Both the position numbers and the translations under genes were made by a program. The notes under the pieces were generated by a model. It had not been told where the DNA came from and made no database searches. It saw only the letters and a program-made list of their open reading frames with translations. Shown in pieces: positions 29,056 to 37,530 of a stretch of 57,273 bases of DNA. Numbering within the stretch: the first letter of the stretch is position 1; every line of letters begins with the position of its first letter. This DNA comes from a virus. The stretch is taken from positions 1 to 57,273 of IMG/VR virus record IMGVR_UViG_3300034101_003302. The stretch is one strand, 5' to 3'.

Positions 29056-31472
29056 TATCGACCAATTAAAGTTATAGTATTTGATAATATTTCTGAAAGT
29101 TTTTTTTCATACTCTTCATATGTCTTTAACAATGCTTCTTGTATTTTAAGCATTTCTTCATCAGTTTTAGGTCCTTTATCTTCTGAACTTTGATCTGTAT
29201 TAGAAAGGTTAGAAACAATATTACTATATTTATAATTATTTATTAATTCTTTATTTGACCCCTCTAATAAAACTTTTTGTTCTTTATACAAAAAACCATT
29301 TTTTGGTCCTTCTGATTTTGCTCTTGTTGTTGCATCCTCTATAGTTATTGGTTTTACATTTTTAGTATTTTTACCACCATCATTAAAATCGTTAGGTATT
29401 AATAATGGATATTTTGATATTTCAGACCAAATTTTAGGATCCAAAACGTCCCTGTATTCAGATTTTACTTCATCTTTATCTAAAGAATTGCCAACAGCGC
29501 CTTTTAATTCTTTAGGTATCAATGTTCTTAGTATGCCCTTTCCAATCTCTTTAAATGTTTTTCCCACTTCTTTTGCAACTTCTATTCCTTGATCAACAAA
29601 ATCTGTTAAATCTAATTTTCCTGAAATCAAACCCATCACCTTTTCATTATTTTTGTCATATATTCCAAAAATTTTTGCTAAATATAATATAGTAAACTCA
29701 TCTTCACTATCACTTCCTGATTTAGATAAATCAATAAAACTTTGATATGCAACCATTCTAGCCATTGTTAATGTTGTATTCCATAGATCTTCTAAATATG
29801 ATAGTACTAAATCATTTGCTTTTGGTTTTGATTTTTCTGTATTATAATCATCAGATAGTTTAATTAAAATTGAAATATAGTCTCCTTCCGTTCCAAACGT
29901 AGTCATAATTTCATTCCATTTAGCCTTTAAAGCGGATAATGTTTTAGTATCATCCATCATTTTTTCTAAATTTTGGATCCCCATTTCTTTATCGGTCAAT
30001 ATTTCTCCTTTTTCTCCTTTAGTCTCTATTCCATAAAGATCTTTTAAATATGAATCATATATATCTTTTTCCTCCTTTACATTATTTAAATAATCTTGGA
30101 AGTTTGTATTAATTCCTTTATTAAAGTTTTTATAATCGTCTGATCCCCATGAAAACCAAAAATGATTATCGACAGTGTAATTAAAGTAGTTACCTGAAAG
30201 TTTAAAATCTTTTCCTGTGGATTTTTTTATTGCTTCTGGAAGTGTAAACTTTAAAACATTATCATATGGCACTACGTTTAAAGTTTTTATTCCTGATTGT
30301 AAATTATATTTTGTTAAATAGTCCTCAACCAAGTTAACTCCTGTTGTTGTATAACCATTTCTAACACATTTTGTATATTGTTTTTTCCCTGAAGAGTCTG
30401 TGTCTATTTTGAAATCTGATTTTTTTAAGTAACCTACAAAACTATTTGTCCATGGAAACCATTCGTCAGTAATACAACCTCTATATTCAGTTTTAGTTGT
30501 TTTTGAAGGCTCAAACCCACCTGCAGACCCTGTTGTTGGTGCATTCTCATCAACAGAAATTTCTTCAAATTCTAATACACCATCCTCTTGTGATCCATTT
30601 GAATGTAAGCTTTTCCAAGACCATGTTAAACAAAACTGATAATCAACAGGTCGACATCCATTTTTATATTTATATTTTGATTTTTGTATATTATTACCAT
30701 TTTTTAAAGTTATTGGTTTGGGTAAATCTAACTGATAAACATTAACTTCTGTGTTAGTTTTTCCATCTTGTTTTACTATTGTTTTTTGTGGGATTGGGAA
30801 ACATTGTTCACCTGAACCATCAATGTAATAATCTAGTTCTTTTACATAACCAACATCATATTTTGGATGCCTCCCCGATAATTTCAAACACTGAGACCCA
30901 AAATAATTTTCCGCAATTTCTTGATTAAAAGGTTCGCTACTTGTAATTTTTTTTATTATTTTATTTTCTAAAACTTTTACTTCTTTTTCCTTAATTTTTG
31001 TAAGATCCTCGTTAAATTTTGAAAAATAATCTTGATAAAAGTTTGGTGTTTTAACGAATCCTTGGAATCTATTTACCCCCATAGTTTTATTTAAATCGCT
31101 TATAATATCTTTAAACGATTTTTGAGGCTTTTCAGGAACAAAAATAGATTTTTGTGGTAAATAAATATTTTTGTTATTAACAACACTATGTAAAGTTAGA
31201 TATGGAATATCATTTTCATTATCTGTTGTTTCTTTTGTAGGTCTTACAGTAGGATTTTTTACATATTTTAATCTTTCTTTTTCTCTTTGTTTAACTAACC
31301 TATCTCTCTCAACCTCTTTTTCCATTTGTTGTACATGATATGGTTCATAACCATCCATATCTACCTCAAACAGATTATTTTTTTTTAAATAAGACTGTTC
31401 TGTTATATGTTTAGATCTATCATAAGATATTAAACTTAAAGATTTTTTTATTACCTCATCAATATTATTCAT
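29055..31472 (-). CDS. Large leader-bearing protein (805 aa)
   Basis: 805 aa. Leader region NNIDEVIKKSLSLISYDRSK ending HITEQ, then a charged helical part (EKEVERDRLVKQREKERLK), a Trp/Cys-containing central region (GCRPVDYQFCLTWSWKSL, GCITDEWFPW) and a helical C-terminus. It begins inside the upstream gene by 4 nt (ATGA). Size and context as for its two large neighbours; no known domain. Confidence 0.7.
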   Translation of the reverse strand: MNNIDEVIKKSLSLISYDRSKHITEQSYLKKNNLFEVDMDGYEPYHVQQMEKEVERDRLVKQREKERLKYVKNPTVRPTKETTDNENDIPYLTLHSVVNNKNIYLPQKSIFVPEKPQKSFKDIISDLNKTMGVNRFQGFVKTPNFYQDYFSKFNEDLTKIKEKEVKVLENKIIKKITSSEPFNQEIAENYFGSQCLKLSGRHPKYDVGYVKELDYYIDGSGEQCFPIPQKTIVKQDGKTNTEVNVYQLDLPKPITLKNGNNIQKSKYKYKNGCRPVDYQFCLTWSWKSLHSNGSQEDGVLEFEEISVDENAPTTGSAGGFEPSKTTKTEYRGCITDEWFPWTNSFVGYLKKSDFKIDTDSSGKKQYTKCVRNGYTTTGVNLVEDYLTKYNLQSGIKTLNVVPYDNVLKFTLPEAIKKSTGKDFKLSGNYFNYTVDNHFWFSWGSDDYKNFNKGINTNFQDYLNNVKEEKDIYDSYLKDLYGIETKGEKGEILTDKEMGIQNLEKMMDDTKTLSALKAKWNEIMTTFGTEGDYISILIKLSDDYNTEKSKPKANDLVLSYLEDLWNTTLTMARMVAYQSFIDLSKSGSDSEDEFTILYLAKIFGIYDKNNEKVMGLISGKLDLTDFVDQGIEVAKEVGKTFKEIGKGILRTLIPKELKGAVGNSLDKDEVKSEYRDVLDPKIWSEISKYPLLIPNDFNDGGKNTKNVKPITIEDATTRAKSEGPKNGFLYKEQKVLLEGSNKELINNYKYSNIVSNLSNTDQSSEDKGPKTDEEMLKIQEALLKTYEEYEKKLSEILSNTITLIGR

Positions 31473-31714
31473 AATAAAGTATTTGCCTTTCCTCTTGTAA
31501 TTTTATAAAGGTCTTTCCATTTTGCCTTACTATCTATTTGATTTGCAAGACTTCTTGATAAACCTGTTTCCCATTTTGTGACTGTAGGATATGTGGATCC
31601 TCCTCCACCGCCTCCACCTGAAGCTGCCGCATCCTGTTCTCCTAATTCTCCATCAACATTGTCATTAAATGTATAGTCGACCATTAAATTTATTATTTTA
31701 TTTAAATCACTCAA
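31469..31714 (-). CDS. Small leader-bearing protein with poly-Gly (81 aa)
   Basis: 81 aa: helical leader SDLNKIINLMVDY..., ELGEQ motif at ~22-26, a run of seven Gly, then TKWETGLSRSLANQIDSKAKWKDLY. Overlaps both neighbours by 4 nt (31711-31714 and 31469-31472). Possibly a packaged peptide released after cleavage at the E-Q site. Confidence 0.65.
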   Translation of the reverse strand: MSDLNKIINLMVDYTFNDNVDGELGEQDAAASGGGGGGGSTYPTVTKWETGLSRSLANQIDSKAKWKDLYKITRGKANTLL

Positions 31715-32010
31715 AATAATTCAGATTTAGGTAATTTATCTGGATATACAATATAATACTCATTCAAATATGTTAATAAAATATCTTCATCAATGGTTAC
31801 AAAATCATCAAAATCCTCATCATCGTCTTCATCAAGATCAAAATATTCATTTTCTTCTGTTATAATATCATAACCAAATTCTTTAGCTTCCTCTATTTTT
31901 AATATGTCTTGTCTAATTTCATCATCTGAATCAATTGTTAATCTAAAAGAAACATCGATTCTTTTAGTATCTTGATCAAAGTAATATGATAAAATTTCTT
32001 TTATTTCCAT
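31711..32010 (-). CDS. Acidic protein (99 aa)
   Basis: 99 aa, very acidic in the middle (NEYFDLDEDDDEDFDDFVTIDED). N-terminus MEIKEILSYYFDQDTKRIDV. No domain recognised. One base overlap with the gene upstream and 4 nt with the gene downstream; part of the translationally coupled operon. Acidic head-core or chaperone-like roles are possible. Confidence 0.65.
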   Translation of the reverse strand: MEIKEILSYYFDQDTKRIDVSFRLTIDSDDEIRQDILKIEEAKEFGYDIITEENEYFDLDEDDDEDFDDFVTIDEDILLTYLNEYYIVYPDKLPKSELF

Positions 32011-32624
32011 TAATTATATTTTTTAAATCTTTTAAACATATTAAGAGACTCCTCTATCTTTTCTTTTACTTCCGATTCGTCTTCCTCATCCAACTCACTA
32101 TAAAAATCATATTCATTAAAATCATCATCTTTAAATTTATCAACTCGACTATCAAAATAATCTAAATCTTCTAAATCTTTTTTAACAAATTTTTTAGAGT
32201 ATTTGTTCATAGGTGGAAATTCTTCTTCTGAATAATCGACACCACCTCTAAAATCTTTCATGTCGAAATCATCAAAACCTTCGTCTAATTCTGAATCAGA
32301 TGACATTAATTCTCCAACCCAATCACCACTATCTTCATATTTACTTGAATCTGTAGGTTTAATATCCATTTTAAATTTAGGTTTTGAATCAATGTTGTCA
32401 ATAGGAAATTCTGATTCATTTATATTGACATTTGTATAAGTTTTTACAACTCCTTTATTTGAAACCGTGATTCCATTTTTGTCGTTTGCAAAATCTTGTA
32501 CATATAAAGGTTGGTTGTTTATTGATTGACCGTATTCGGTTACAAACCCATCATAAACTGTTTTATGTTTATCTAAGATGTTTTGTTTTTCTTGTTTAGT
32601 TATATTTAAAAAATAATTTCCCAT
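32010..32624 (-). CDS. Acidic leader-bearing protein (204 aa), first gene of operon
   Basis: 204 aa. N-terminus MGNYFLNITKQEKQNILDKH resembles the leader of 46424 and 47372 (EK-x-x-IL-x-x-H/Y). The rest is strongly acidic (DSELDEGFDDFDMKDF, SELDEEDESEVKEKIEE), like a scaffold or core protein. An ATAAATAG-type element (CTATTTAT in coding sense) lies 15 nt upstream, so this gene probably begins the seven-gene operon down to 22872. Confidence 0.7.
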   Translation of the reverse strand: MGNYFLNITKQEKQNILDKHKTVYDGFVTEYGQSINNQPLYVQDFANDKNGITVSNKGVVKTYTNVNINESEFPIDNIDSKPKFKMDIKPTDSSKYEDSGDWVGELMSSDSELDEGFDDFDMKDFRGGVDYSEEEFPPMNKYSKKFVKKDLEDLDYFDSRVDKFKDDDFNEYDFYSELDEEDESEVKEKIEESLNMFKRFKKYN

Positions 32625-32638
32625 AATAAAAGTTTATT

Positions 32639-32646
32639 ATAAATAG
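32639..32646 (-). promoter_or_regulatory. CTATTTAT element (putative late promoter variant)
   Basis: Coding-direction CTATTTAT 14 nt before the ATG at 32624; heads the seven-gene operon. Confidence 0.5.
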
Positions 32647-32650
32647 TTTA

Positions 32651-32920
32651 TTAGCGCATAAATTTACTACCACCTTTCATTTTGGTGAATAACATTAGTA
32701 AATCGGTTGCATCTTTTTGTATTTTTCTTTCTAAGGATCTTATATTATCTCCCCCTAATGAATTATACGCCCCACCAATCATTATATTTTTAATTTTTTC
32801 GGCGTTTTCTAATACGTAATTATAATTAGATTCTCTTTCTTCATCCCCAAAATCCTCATAATAATGTTGGTGATAGATTCTATCTTTACCCATATAAAGA
32901 TATTGGGCGGCCCCAAACAT
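32651..32920 (-). CDS. 3' part of a frameshift-split gene
   Basis: 89 aa from the first Met (MFGAAQYLYMGKDRIYHQHY). However, the frame stays open upstream to about 33022, encoding TPEEFTRLSELYDIVEIYKY and LEALRLSGIVN, and joins the gene at 32971-33342 if ribosomes or polymerase slip by one base at a run of ten A. As a fusion it would be about 230 aa. A separate start at 32920 has no promoter or leader. Confidence 0.6.
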   Translation of the reverse strand: MFGAAQYLYMGKDRIYHQHYYEDFGDEERESNYNYVLENAEKIKNIMIGGAYNSLGGDNIRSLERKIQKDATDLLMLFTKMKGGSKFMR

Positions 32921-32970
32921 ATTAACAATACCTGATAACCTTAAAGCTTCTAAATATTTGTAGATTTCGA

Positions 32971-33342
32971 CTATATCATATAGTTCTGAAAGTCTTGTGA
33001 ATTCTTCAGGAGTTTTTTTTTTGATTCTCTAAGAATTTGACCTTTTGTTAATGTAATAAATCTTTCGTTTAATTCTTCATCTTCTTCCTCAACAATCTTA
33101 AACCAATTATCGAATCTTTTTCCTGTTTCCGGATTAATGTCATCAATAAGTGATAAAGACCCCACATGTTTACCATCTGGTGTCTCCCACCTAACTCCAA
33201 ATATTTTACTTCCTTGTACTTCACTAACAGAAGTTACAGTACCCATCATTCCTGATGGTATTTTATAAGGATCAGTCATACTTATTAACTGAATTTTGTC
33301 TCCCTTTACTAAATCGGCATTTACTAATCTTTTTACTCCCAT
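32971..33342 (-). CDS. DUF4314-like protein, 5' part of a frameshift-split gene
   Basis: 123 aa. Residues ~5-75 (VNADLVKGDKIQLISMTDPY, SGMMGTVTSV, IFGVRWETPDGKHVGSL) match the SH3/KOW-like DUF4314 domain found in phages. It is followed by an acidic segment, LNERFITLTKGQILRE and a run of Lys encoded by ten A (minus strand, 33013-33022). After the run the zero frame gives a short tail and stop; the -1 frame continues into 32651. ATATTTAT lies 4 nt before the ATG. Confidence 0.7.
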   Translation of the reverse strand: MGVKRLVNADLVKGDKIQLISMTDPYKIPSGMMGTVTSVSEVQGSKIFGVRWETPDGKHVGSLSLIDDINPETGKRFDNWFKIVEEEDEELNERFITLTKGQILRESKKKLLKNSQDFQNYMI

Positions 33343-33346
33343 ATAA

Positions 33347-33354
33347 ATAAATAT
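33347..33354 (-). promoter_or_regulatory. ATATTTAT element (putative late promoter)
   Basis: ATATTTAT 4 nt before the ATG at 33342, divergent from the copy at 33361. Confidence 0.55.
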
Positions 33355-33360
33355 TACGAT

Positions 33361-33368
33361 ATATTTAT
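33361..33368 (+). promoter_or_regulatory. ATATTTAT element (putative late promoter)
   Basis: ATATTTAT 9 nt before the ATG at 33378; divergent pair with 33347. Confidence 0.55.
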
Positions 33369-33377
33369 TAATTGATC

Positions 33378-33998
33378 ATGAATATAATTATAACAGAATC
33401 ACAATATAAATACATCCTTTTAGAAGAATCTACTAATTCTATGGGTAAAACTTTAAAAGAATTAAAATTATTCACGTTAAAAGTTTTAAAATCAACCGAA
33501 AAACAAGTAGGTTTGGATTTAGAATTTTTAATAACTTGGGGTACTACCATAGGTGGGTTCATTAAACCTATATCTGATTTTATCAAAGGAGAATCAATTA
33601 ATATAAGCGATACGGATCTTTTTTTAATTTTAAGTGGTGTAATATTAACATATTTTTCTTCTAATAAAGAGTACCTTAATAAGGTTCTATTGAAAATAAA
33701 AGAAAAGGGTTTGGTTGGTGTATTTGATAAAGTACTTTCTAAAAGTGAAAATTTAGAAAAAACCTTTTTATCGTTTATAGACAGTTTAGGAGTATCTATA
33801 CACAAATCTAGTAATATGTTGGCCTACGCATTTTTAATACCGGTAATTCCGGATCTTTATGAAATGTCATATAGAACAATGTCACCCGATGAAATAAATG
33901 AAATAGTTAAAAGAATAATAGCCTTTGGTGGTATTACTTTATCGGGAGTAACCATAAAAGAATTAATTAAAAGTATAATAAAAAGATTTAAATCTTAA
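33378..33998 (+). CDS. Leader-bearing membrane protein (206 aa)
   Basis: Start set at ATG 33378 (MNIIITESQYKYILLEES); an upstream TTG is unlikely. The IIITESQY leader equals those at 49902 and 50312. The body is helical with hydrophobic stretches (~55-80 and ~150-190: MLAYAFLIPVIPDLYEM, IIAFGGITLSGVTI) suggesting membrane insertion. Function unknown; candidate packaged protein acting at the host membrane. Confidence 0.7.
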   Translation: MNIIITESQYKYILLEESTNSMGKTLKELKLFTLKVLKSTEKQVGLDLEFLITWGTTIGGFIKPISDFIKGESINISDTDLFLILSGVILTYFSSNKEYLNKVLLKIKEKGLVGVFDKVLSKSENLEKTFLSFIDSLGVSIHKSSNMLAYAFLIPVIPDLYEMSYRTMSPDEINEIVKRIIAFGGITLSGVTIKELIKSIIKRFKS

Positions 33999-34003
33999 TT
34001 ATT

Positions 34004-34408
34004 TTATTCTTCAGGGTCAATAAATAAGGAGTAAGATAGTGTCTGAAATTCTGACCAATTCATATGGATCTCATTAAGTAAAACTCCTCTTGTTGTACTT
34101 GTTCCATTTGAAATTTGTAATTTTGGGTTTAGATGAAAATGTGATGCATTTTCTATTTTATCTTTATAATGTAAAATAGTATTAGATATTTCTTCAGGGT
34201 GAAAATCACAATCACCACAATCTACATTTTTTATAGTAATATCAAAAACTAACTCATAAAAAAAATCAGCCTTTGGTTCGTATTGATAGTCAGATAATTC
34301 TATAGTCACATCTCTACCAAATTCTGATAGTAACTTAGACCTTACTAAAATAAGAGTTTTTAATGTTTCTAAACTTTGGTTATATTTTTCTGGAAATCTT
34401 CTTGCCAT
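34004..34408 (-). CDS. Hypothetical protein (134 aa)
   Basis: 134 aa, MARRFPEKYNQSLETLKTLI...: basic N-terminus, one CGDCDFH motif (~60-66) that could bind a metal, C-terminal beta-rich part. It overlaps by one base the upstream metalloprotease gene and is convergent with the 33378 gene. No family recognised; co-expression suggests a partner of the metalloprotease. Confidence 0.65.
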   Translation of the reverse strand: MARRFPEKYNQSLETLKTLILVRSKLLSEFGRDVTIELSDYQYEPKADFFYELVFDITIKNVDCGDCDFHPEEISNTILHYKDKIENASHFHLNPKLQISNGTSTTRGVLLNEIHMNWSEFQTLSYSLFIDPEE

Positions 34409-35004
34409 TACCCTCTTCTTAATAAAATGTTTATTACTTCCATCATTTCTCTATCGTTTAATCTATGTATGTCTCTGTGTTTGTTAAACCAGTTTTTTAC
34501 CACTAATTCGTAAGGTTTTTTTGCTATTTTAGATAATCTTTTAAAACCAAAAACCTGAGCATCAATCTCATGTGGTTGAGTATAATATTTAAAAGGGTCC
34601 TCTTCTTCTGGATTATTTAAATCAAAAGTACCTTTTGTTTTTTGGTCAAGATGTCTAACTTCATGTGCAACCACTTGGTTTAATTCACCCAATAAATCAT
34701 ATATTATTTTATTTTTTACTTCTGGGTTATAATCTATTATTATTTCTATTATATCATCACTACCCCAAAAATTGCCGTCCACATAAAAGTCACCAACCTC
34801 AGAATTTTGGTTAATAACTAACTCAACGATTATATTATGTTCAAAATTTGTAAAATTATAAAAATCCTCATCGTCTTCAACGTAGTTTGGTAAATAAAAC
34901 TCACCTTCATTTTCCATCTTAAAAACAGTTATAATGTCTTTAACAATTTTTCTTATAACTTGTCTTCTTCTTCCATCTTCTGTTATTAGATCTTTATGTT
35001 CCAT
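34408..35004 (-). CDS. HExxH zinc metalloprotease with leader-like N-terminus
   Basis: 198 aa. MEHKDLITED is leader-like, with LITE as at 9394. The core is VVAHEVRHLDQKT, a zincin HExxH motif (H114, E115, H118), followed by PHEIDAQVFGFKRLSKI, where an acidic residue could be the third zinc ligand. No signal peptide. If packaged, it would be a protease delivered with the DNA. ATATTTAT precedes the gene and the downstream 134-aa gene is coupled. Confidence 0.75.
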   Translation of the reverse strand: MEHKDLITEDGRRRQVIRKIVKDIITVFKMENEGEFYLPNYVEDDEDFYNFTNFEHNIIVELVINQNSEVGDFYVDGNFWGSDDIIEIIIDYNPEVKNKIIYDLLGELNQVVAHEVRHLDQKTKGTFDLNNPEEEDPFKYYTQPHEIDAQVFGFKRLSKIAKKPYELVVKNWFNKHRDIHRLNDREMMEVINILLRRG

Positions 35005-35008
35005 ATTA

Positions 35009-35016
35009 ATAAATAT
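35009..35016 (-). promoter_or_regulatory. ATATTTAT element (putative late promoter)
   Basis: ATATTTAT 4 nt before the ATG at 35004. Confidence 0.55.
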
Positions 35017-35068
35017 TAATGTTGATTGTAATTTAAATAATATGTATTTTTTTAAAAAATAAAAGTTA

Positions 35069-35482
35069 ATGGAATTAATAAATACTCACCCAATAAAAAA
35101 ATCAGATTTAGGTTTTCATGGTAATCTTTTTGGTGGAAAACTTTTAGCTTGGATTGATGCCTCCGCGGCTGGTTATGCAATGCAACTTTGTGATACCCCA
35201 AGAATGGTAACAGTATCAATAGATAAATGTAATTTTGAAAAACCGGCAAGAGAAAGTCAGTTACTTAAAATATATGCAAAACCATCAGATGTTGGTCATA
35301 CTTCTGTAACTTTATATATGGAAGCAAGAGCACACAATGTTTACACAGGAAGGCAAGTTTTAGTATTAAAAACACATATTAAATTTGTCCACATTGATGA
35401 AGAAGGAAACCCAATACCAATTGGTGAAAAAGGAAAAAATAGAATAAATAAATTAATAGAAAATTATACTGATAATGAATAA
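35069..35482 (+). CDS. Acyl-CoA thioesterase (hotdog fold)
   Basis: 137 aa. HGNLFGGKLLAWIDASAAGYA (~18-38) is the hotdog signature of YciA/BACH-type acyl-CoA hydrolases, with FEKPARESQLLKIYA and HTSVTLYMEARA following. Full length for a single-hotdog enzyme, which would act as a hexamer. It hydrolyses acyl-CoA to free fatty acid and CoA. Overlaps the GMP reductase start by 8 nt, so the two are coupled auxiliary metabolic genes. No leader. Confidence 0.85.
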   Translation: MELINTHPIKKSDLGFHGNLFGGKLLAWIDASAAGYAMQLCDTPRMVTVSIDKCNFEKPARESQLLKIYAKPSDVGHTSVTLYMEARAHNVYTGRQVLVLKTHIKFVHIDEEGNPIPIGEKGKNRINKLIENYTDNE

Positions 35483-36437
35483 AACTTTTGATTTTGATGA
35501 TATTACATTATTACCAAATTTTAGTTTAGTTGAGTCTAGATCTGAATGTAACGCAACCTGTGTATTTGGTGGGTATAGATTTAAATTACCAATAGTACCT
35601 GCAAATATGGAAAGTATTATTGACGTTAATTTGGCAAAAGAGTTATCCAAAAAAGGATATTTTTACATATTACATAGATTCAATATTGATGAGGTTTCAT
35701 TTGTTAAAGATATGAAAGACCATAATTTAATTGCATCCATTTCTGTTGGTGTAAATAAAGACTCTTATGAATTAATAGATGAATTGGTTTTAAAAGATTT
35801 AATTCCACATTTCATTACTGTTGATATAGCACACGGACATTCAATTAAAATGATGAACATGGTTAAATATATTAAAGATAAAATGCCAAATGTTTTTTTA
35901 ATTGGTGGTAATGTTTGTACACCACAAGCAGTTACAGATCTTGAGTTATGGGGTTGTGATTCAGTAAAATGTGGTATTGGTGGAGGATCCGCCTGTACTA
36001 CATACCACTCAACAGGATTTGGTAATCGTGGTTGGCAGGCATCAATGATTGAGGAATGTGTAAAAATTGCAAAAAAACCAATTGTTGCCGATGGATCAAT
36101 AAAGGAACATTGTGATATTGTTAAAAGTTTAGTACTTGGGTCTTCTATGGTTATGATTGGAGGAATGCTAGCAGGTTACAATGAATCTCCTGGTGAAAAA
36201 ATTAAAAATGATTCAGATGGTCATTGGTATAAAGAATTTTGGGGTAGTGCGTCTTCTTCACAATCAGGAAAAACAAATAGAATTGAGGGTATTAGAAAAC
36301 TTGTACCATATAAAGAGATATCTATTTTTGATAAATTAATTGACCTTGAAGAGTCCTTACAAAGTGCAATATCATACGCTGGGGGAAATCCAAATACTAT
36401 AGAATGTTTATATAATGTGAAATATGTGGTAAAGTAA
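35475..36437 (+). CDS. guaC: GMP reductase / IMPDH-family enzyme
   Basis: 320 aa (beta/alpha)8 enzyme without CBS domains. DFDDITLLPNFS at the N-terminus, VPANMESI, KCGIGGGSACTT with the catalytic Cys174, the flap region HSTGFGNRGWQAS, and IVADGSIKEHCDI for phosphate binding, all as in GuaC (NADPH + GMP to IMP + NH3). GMPR versus IMPDH is decided by absence of CBS domains and by size, not proven. It would shift purine pools toward IMP/AMP during AT-rich genome replication. Confidence 0.82.
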   Translation: MNKTFDFDDITLLPNFSLVESRSECNATCVFGGYRFKLPIVPANMESIIDVNLAKELSKKGYFYILHRFNIDEVSFVKDMKDHNLIASISVGVNKDSYELIDELVLKDLIPHFITVDIAHGHSIKMMNMVKYIKDKMPNVFLIGGNVCTPQAVTDLELWGCDSVKCGIGGGSACTTYHSTGFGNRGWQASMIEECVKIAKKPIVADGSIKEHCDIVKSLVLGSSMVMIGGMLAGYNESPGEKIKNDSDGHWYKEFWGSASSSQSGKTNRIEGIRKLVPYKEISIFDKLIDLEESLQSAISYAGGNPNTIECLYNVKYVVK

Positions 36438-36830
36438 TTACCAAGTTCTACAAGCCCAATATCTTGGTTTCCATCTTGGTCCTGGGTTATCACAATTATG
36501 TCTGGCTCTAAATGATCTTCTTCTTTCGGGGTTATTCTTTTTTATAACCATTCTTTTACCTTTTGCCGATTTACCACCAAAACCAAAATTAACTTTAACT
36601 ACCTTACCTTTATCGTTTTTAACATAAACTTTAAATTTTTTTATGTCTCCTTGCATAATTTTACCAAGTTGGACATTTCTACCTTGATATTGTGCTTCAT
36701 GTAATATATTAACTTCCTCAACAGATCCGTATATGTCCTCATATAAAATATTAAAAAATTCTTCCTTTATTATTTTATGTAATAATCTTTTTATTGTCGA
36801 CTCATTTATCATATTAAATATTTTATTCAT
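36438..36830 (-). CDS. Leader-bearing protein with C-terminal SFRARHNC...YWACRTW module
   Basis: 130 aa. Leader MNESTIKRLLHKIIKEE at residues ~8-24, then a small beta domain (KKFKVYVKNDKGKVVKVNFG) and a basic C-terminal signature RRRSFRARHNCDNPGPRWK followed by RYWACRTW. This tail occurs, as far as I recall, in conserved proteins of T4-like and other large phages linked to head/scaffold genes. The leader plus head-linked tail supports a virion location. ATATTTAT immediately precedes the ATG. Confidence 0.7.
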   Translation of the reverse strand: MNKIFNMINESTIKRLLHKIIKEEFFNILYEDIYGSVEEVNILHEAQYQGRNVQLGKIMQGDIKKFKVYVKNDKGKVVKVNFGFGGKSAKGKRMVIKKNNPERRRSFRARHNCDNPGPRWKPRYWACRTW

Positions 36831-36838
36831 ATAAATAT
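36831..36838 (-). promoter_or_regulatory. ATATTTAT element (putative late promoter)
   Basis: ATATTTAT directly abuts the ATG at 36830. Confidence 0.5.
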
Positions 36839-36860
36839 GTGTAAATTCACAAATTTCGAT

Positions 36861-36868
36861 ATATTTAT
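36861..36868 (+). promoter_or_regulatory. ATATTTAT element (putative late promoter)
   Basis: ATATTTAT 15 nt before the ATG at 36884; divergent pair with 36831. Confidence 0.55.
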
Positions 36869-36883
36869 GTAAAAAATATTATT

Positions 36884-37414
36884 ATGAGAATGCATAGAAT
36901 TTCAGAATCAGATATTAGAAGAATCGCCAATAGAATTTTAAAAGAGGAAGATTCAGAAACAAAAAGAAAAAAAGAAGAGGTAAAACCAAGATGTGTACGT
37001 GAAAATGTTATTCCTTTAGATGAAATAGTTGGTAGAGCGGAAGAATATGGTAGATATTCACCAGGTATATCAAAAAGACAATCAGGAGTAAACTCAATGG
37101 TTGATACATTAGGTATATTAAATAACATTAGACTATTTAAAGATGTTAAAGATGGTGGTTCTCATTTGGCTTATGAAATGATGAATAATCTGAACAGATT
37201 TAGAAATAAAAATTATCATGATGAGACTACCGGAGAGTGTCATAAAGCTATGGATAAAATAATTGAGTTATATAAAGAAAATGAACATGGTACAGAACTT
37301 GTTAAAGATATAGAAAGAGTTTTAAATCTACAAACAAGAGAGGATGAATATACCCCATCTCCAAGAGCAAAAGAATATCTTAAACAATGTATTAATTTAG
37401 TTAAAGGACAATAA
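36884..37414 (+). CDS. Leader-bearing protein (176 aa)
   Basis: 176 aa. Leader ISESDIRRIANRILKEE (residues ~5-21) is an LTESDL variant ending I-L-K-E-E. The rest is helical and charged with a conserved-looking SGVNSMVDTLGILNNIRLFK segment; no family recognised. Followed by a perfect palindrome and a terminator. Confidence 0.72.
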   Translation: MRMHRISESDIRRIANRILKEEDSETKRKKEEVKPRCVRENVIPLDEIVGRAEEYGRYSPGISKRQSGVNSMVDTLGILNNIRLFKDVKDGGSHLAYEMMNNLNRFRNKNYHDETTGECHKAMDKIIELYKENEHGTELVKDIERVLNLQTREDEYTPSPRAKEYLKQCINLVKGQ

Positions 37415-37431
37415 AAGTTTTACTTAGGATC

Positions 37432-37449
37432 GTTACCGTTAACGGTAAC
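37432..37449. repeat. Perfect 18-bp palindrome
   Basis: GTTACCGTTAACGGTAAC, flanked by TACTT (37421-37425) and AAGTA (37450-37454). Operator-like dyad or extra hairpin just before the terminator. Confidence 0.7.
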
Positions 37450-37453
37450 AAGT

Positions 37454-37483
37454 AAAGGGACAATTCGCTACTGTCCCTTTTTT
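37454..37483 (+). terminator. Intrinsic terminator
   Basis: AAAGGGACA / TGTCCCTTT with a T-run; ends the 36884 gene. Confidence 0.88.
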
Positions 37484-37530
37484 ATTTAATAAAAAAAATA
37501 TAAAGTAAATAGTTTTTGTTAAAAAAATTG

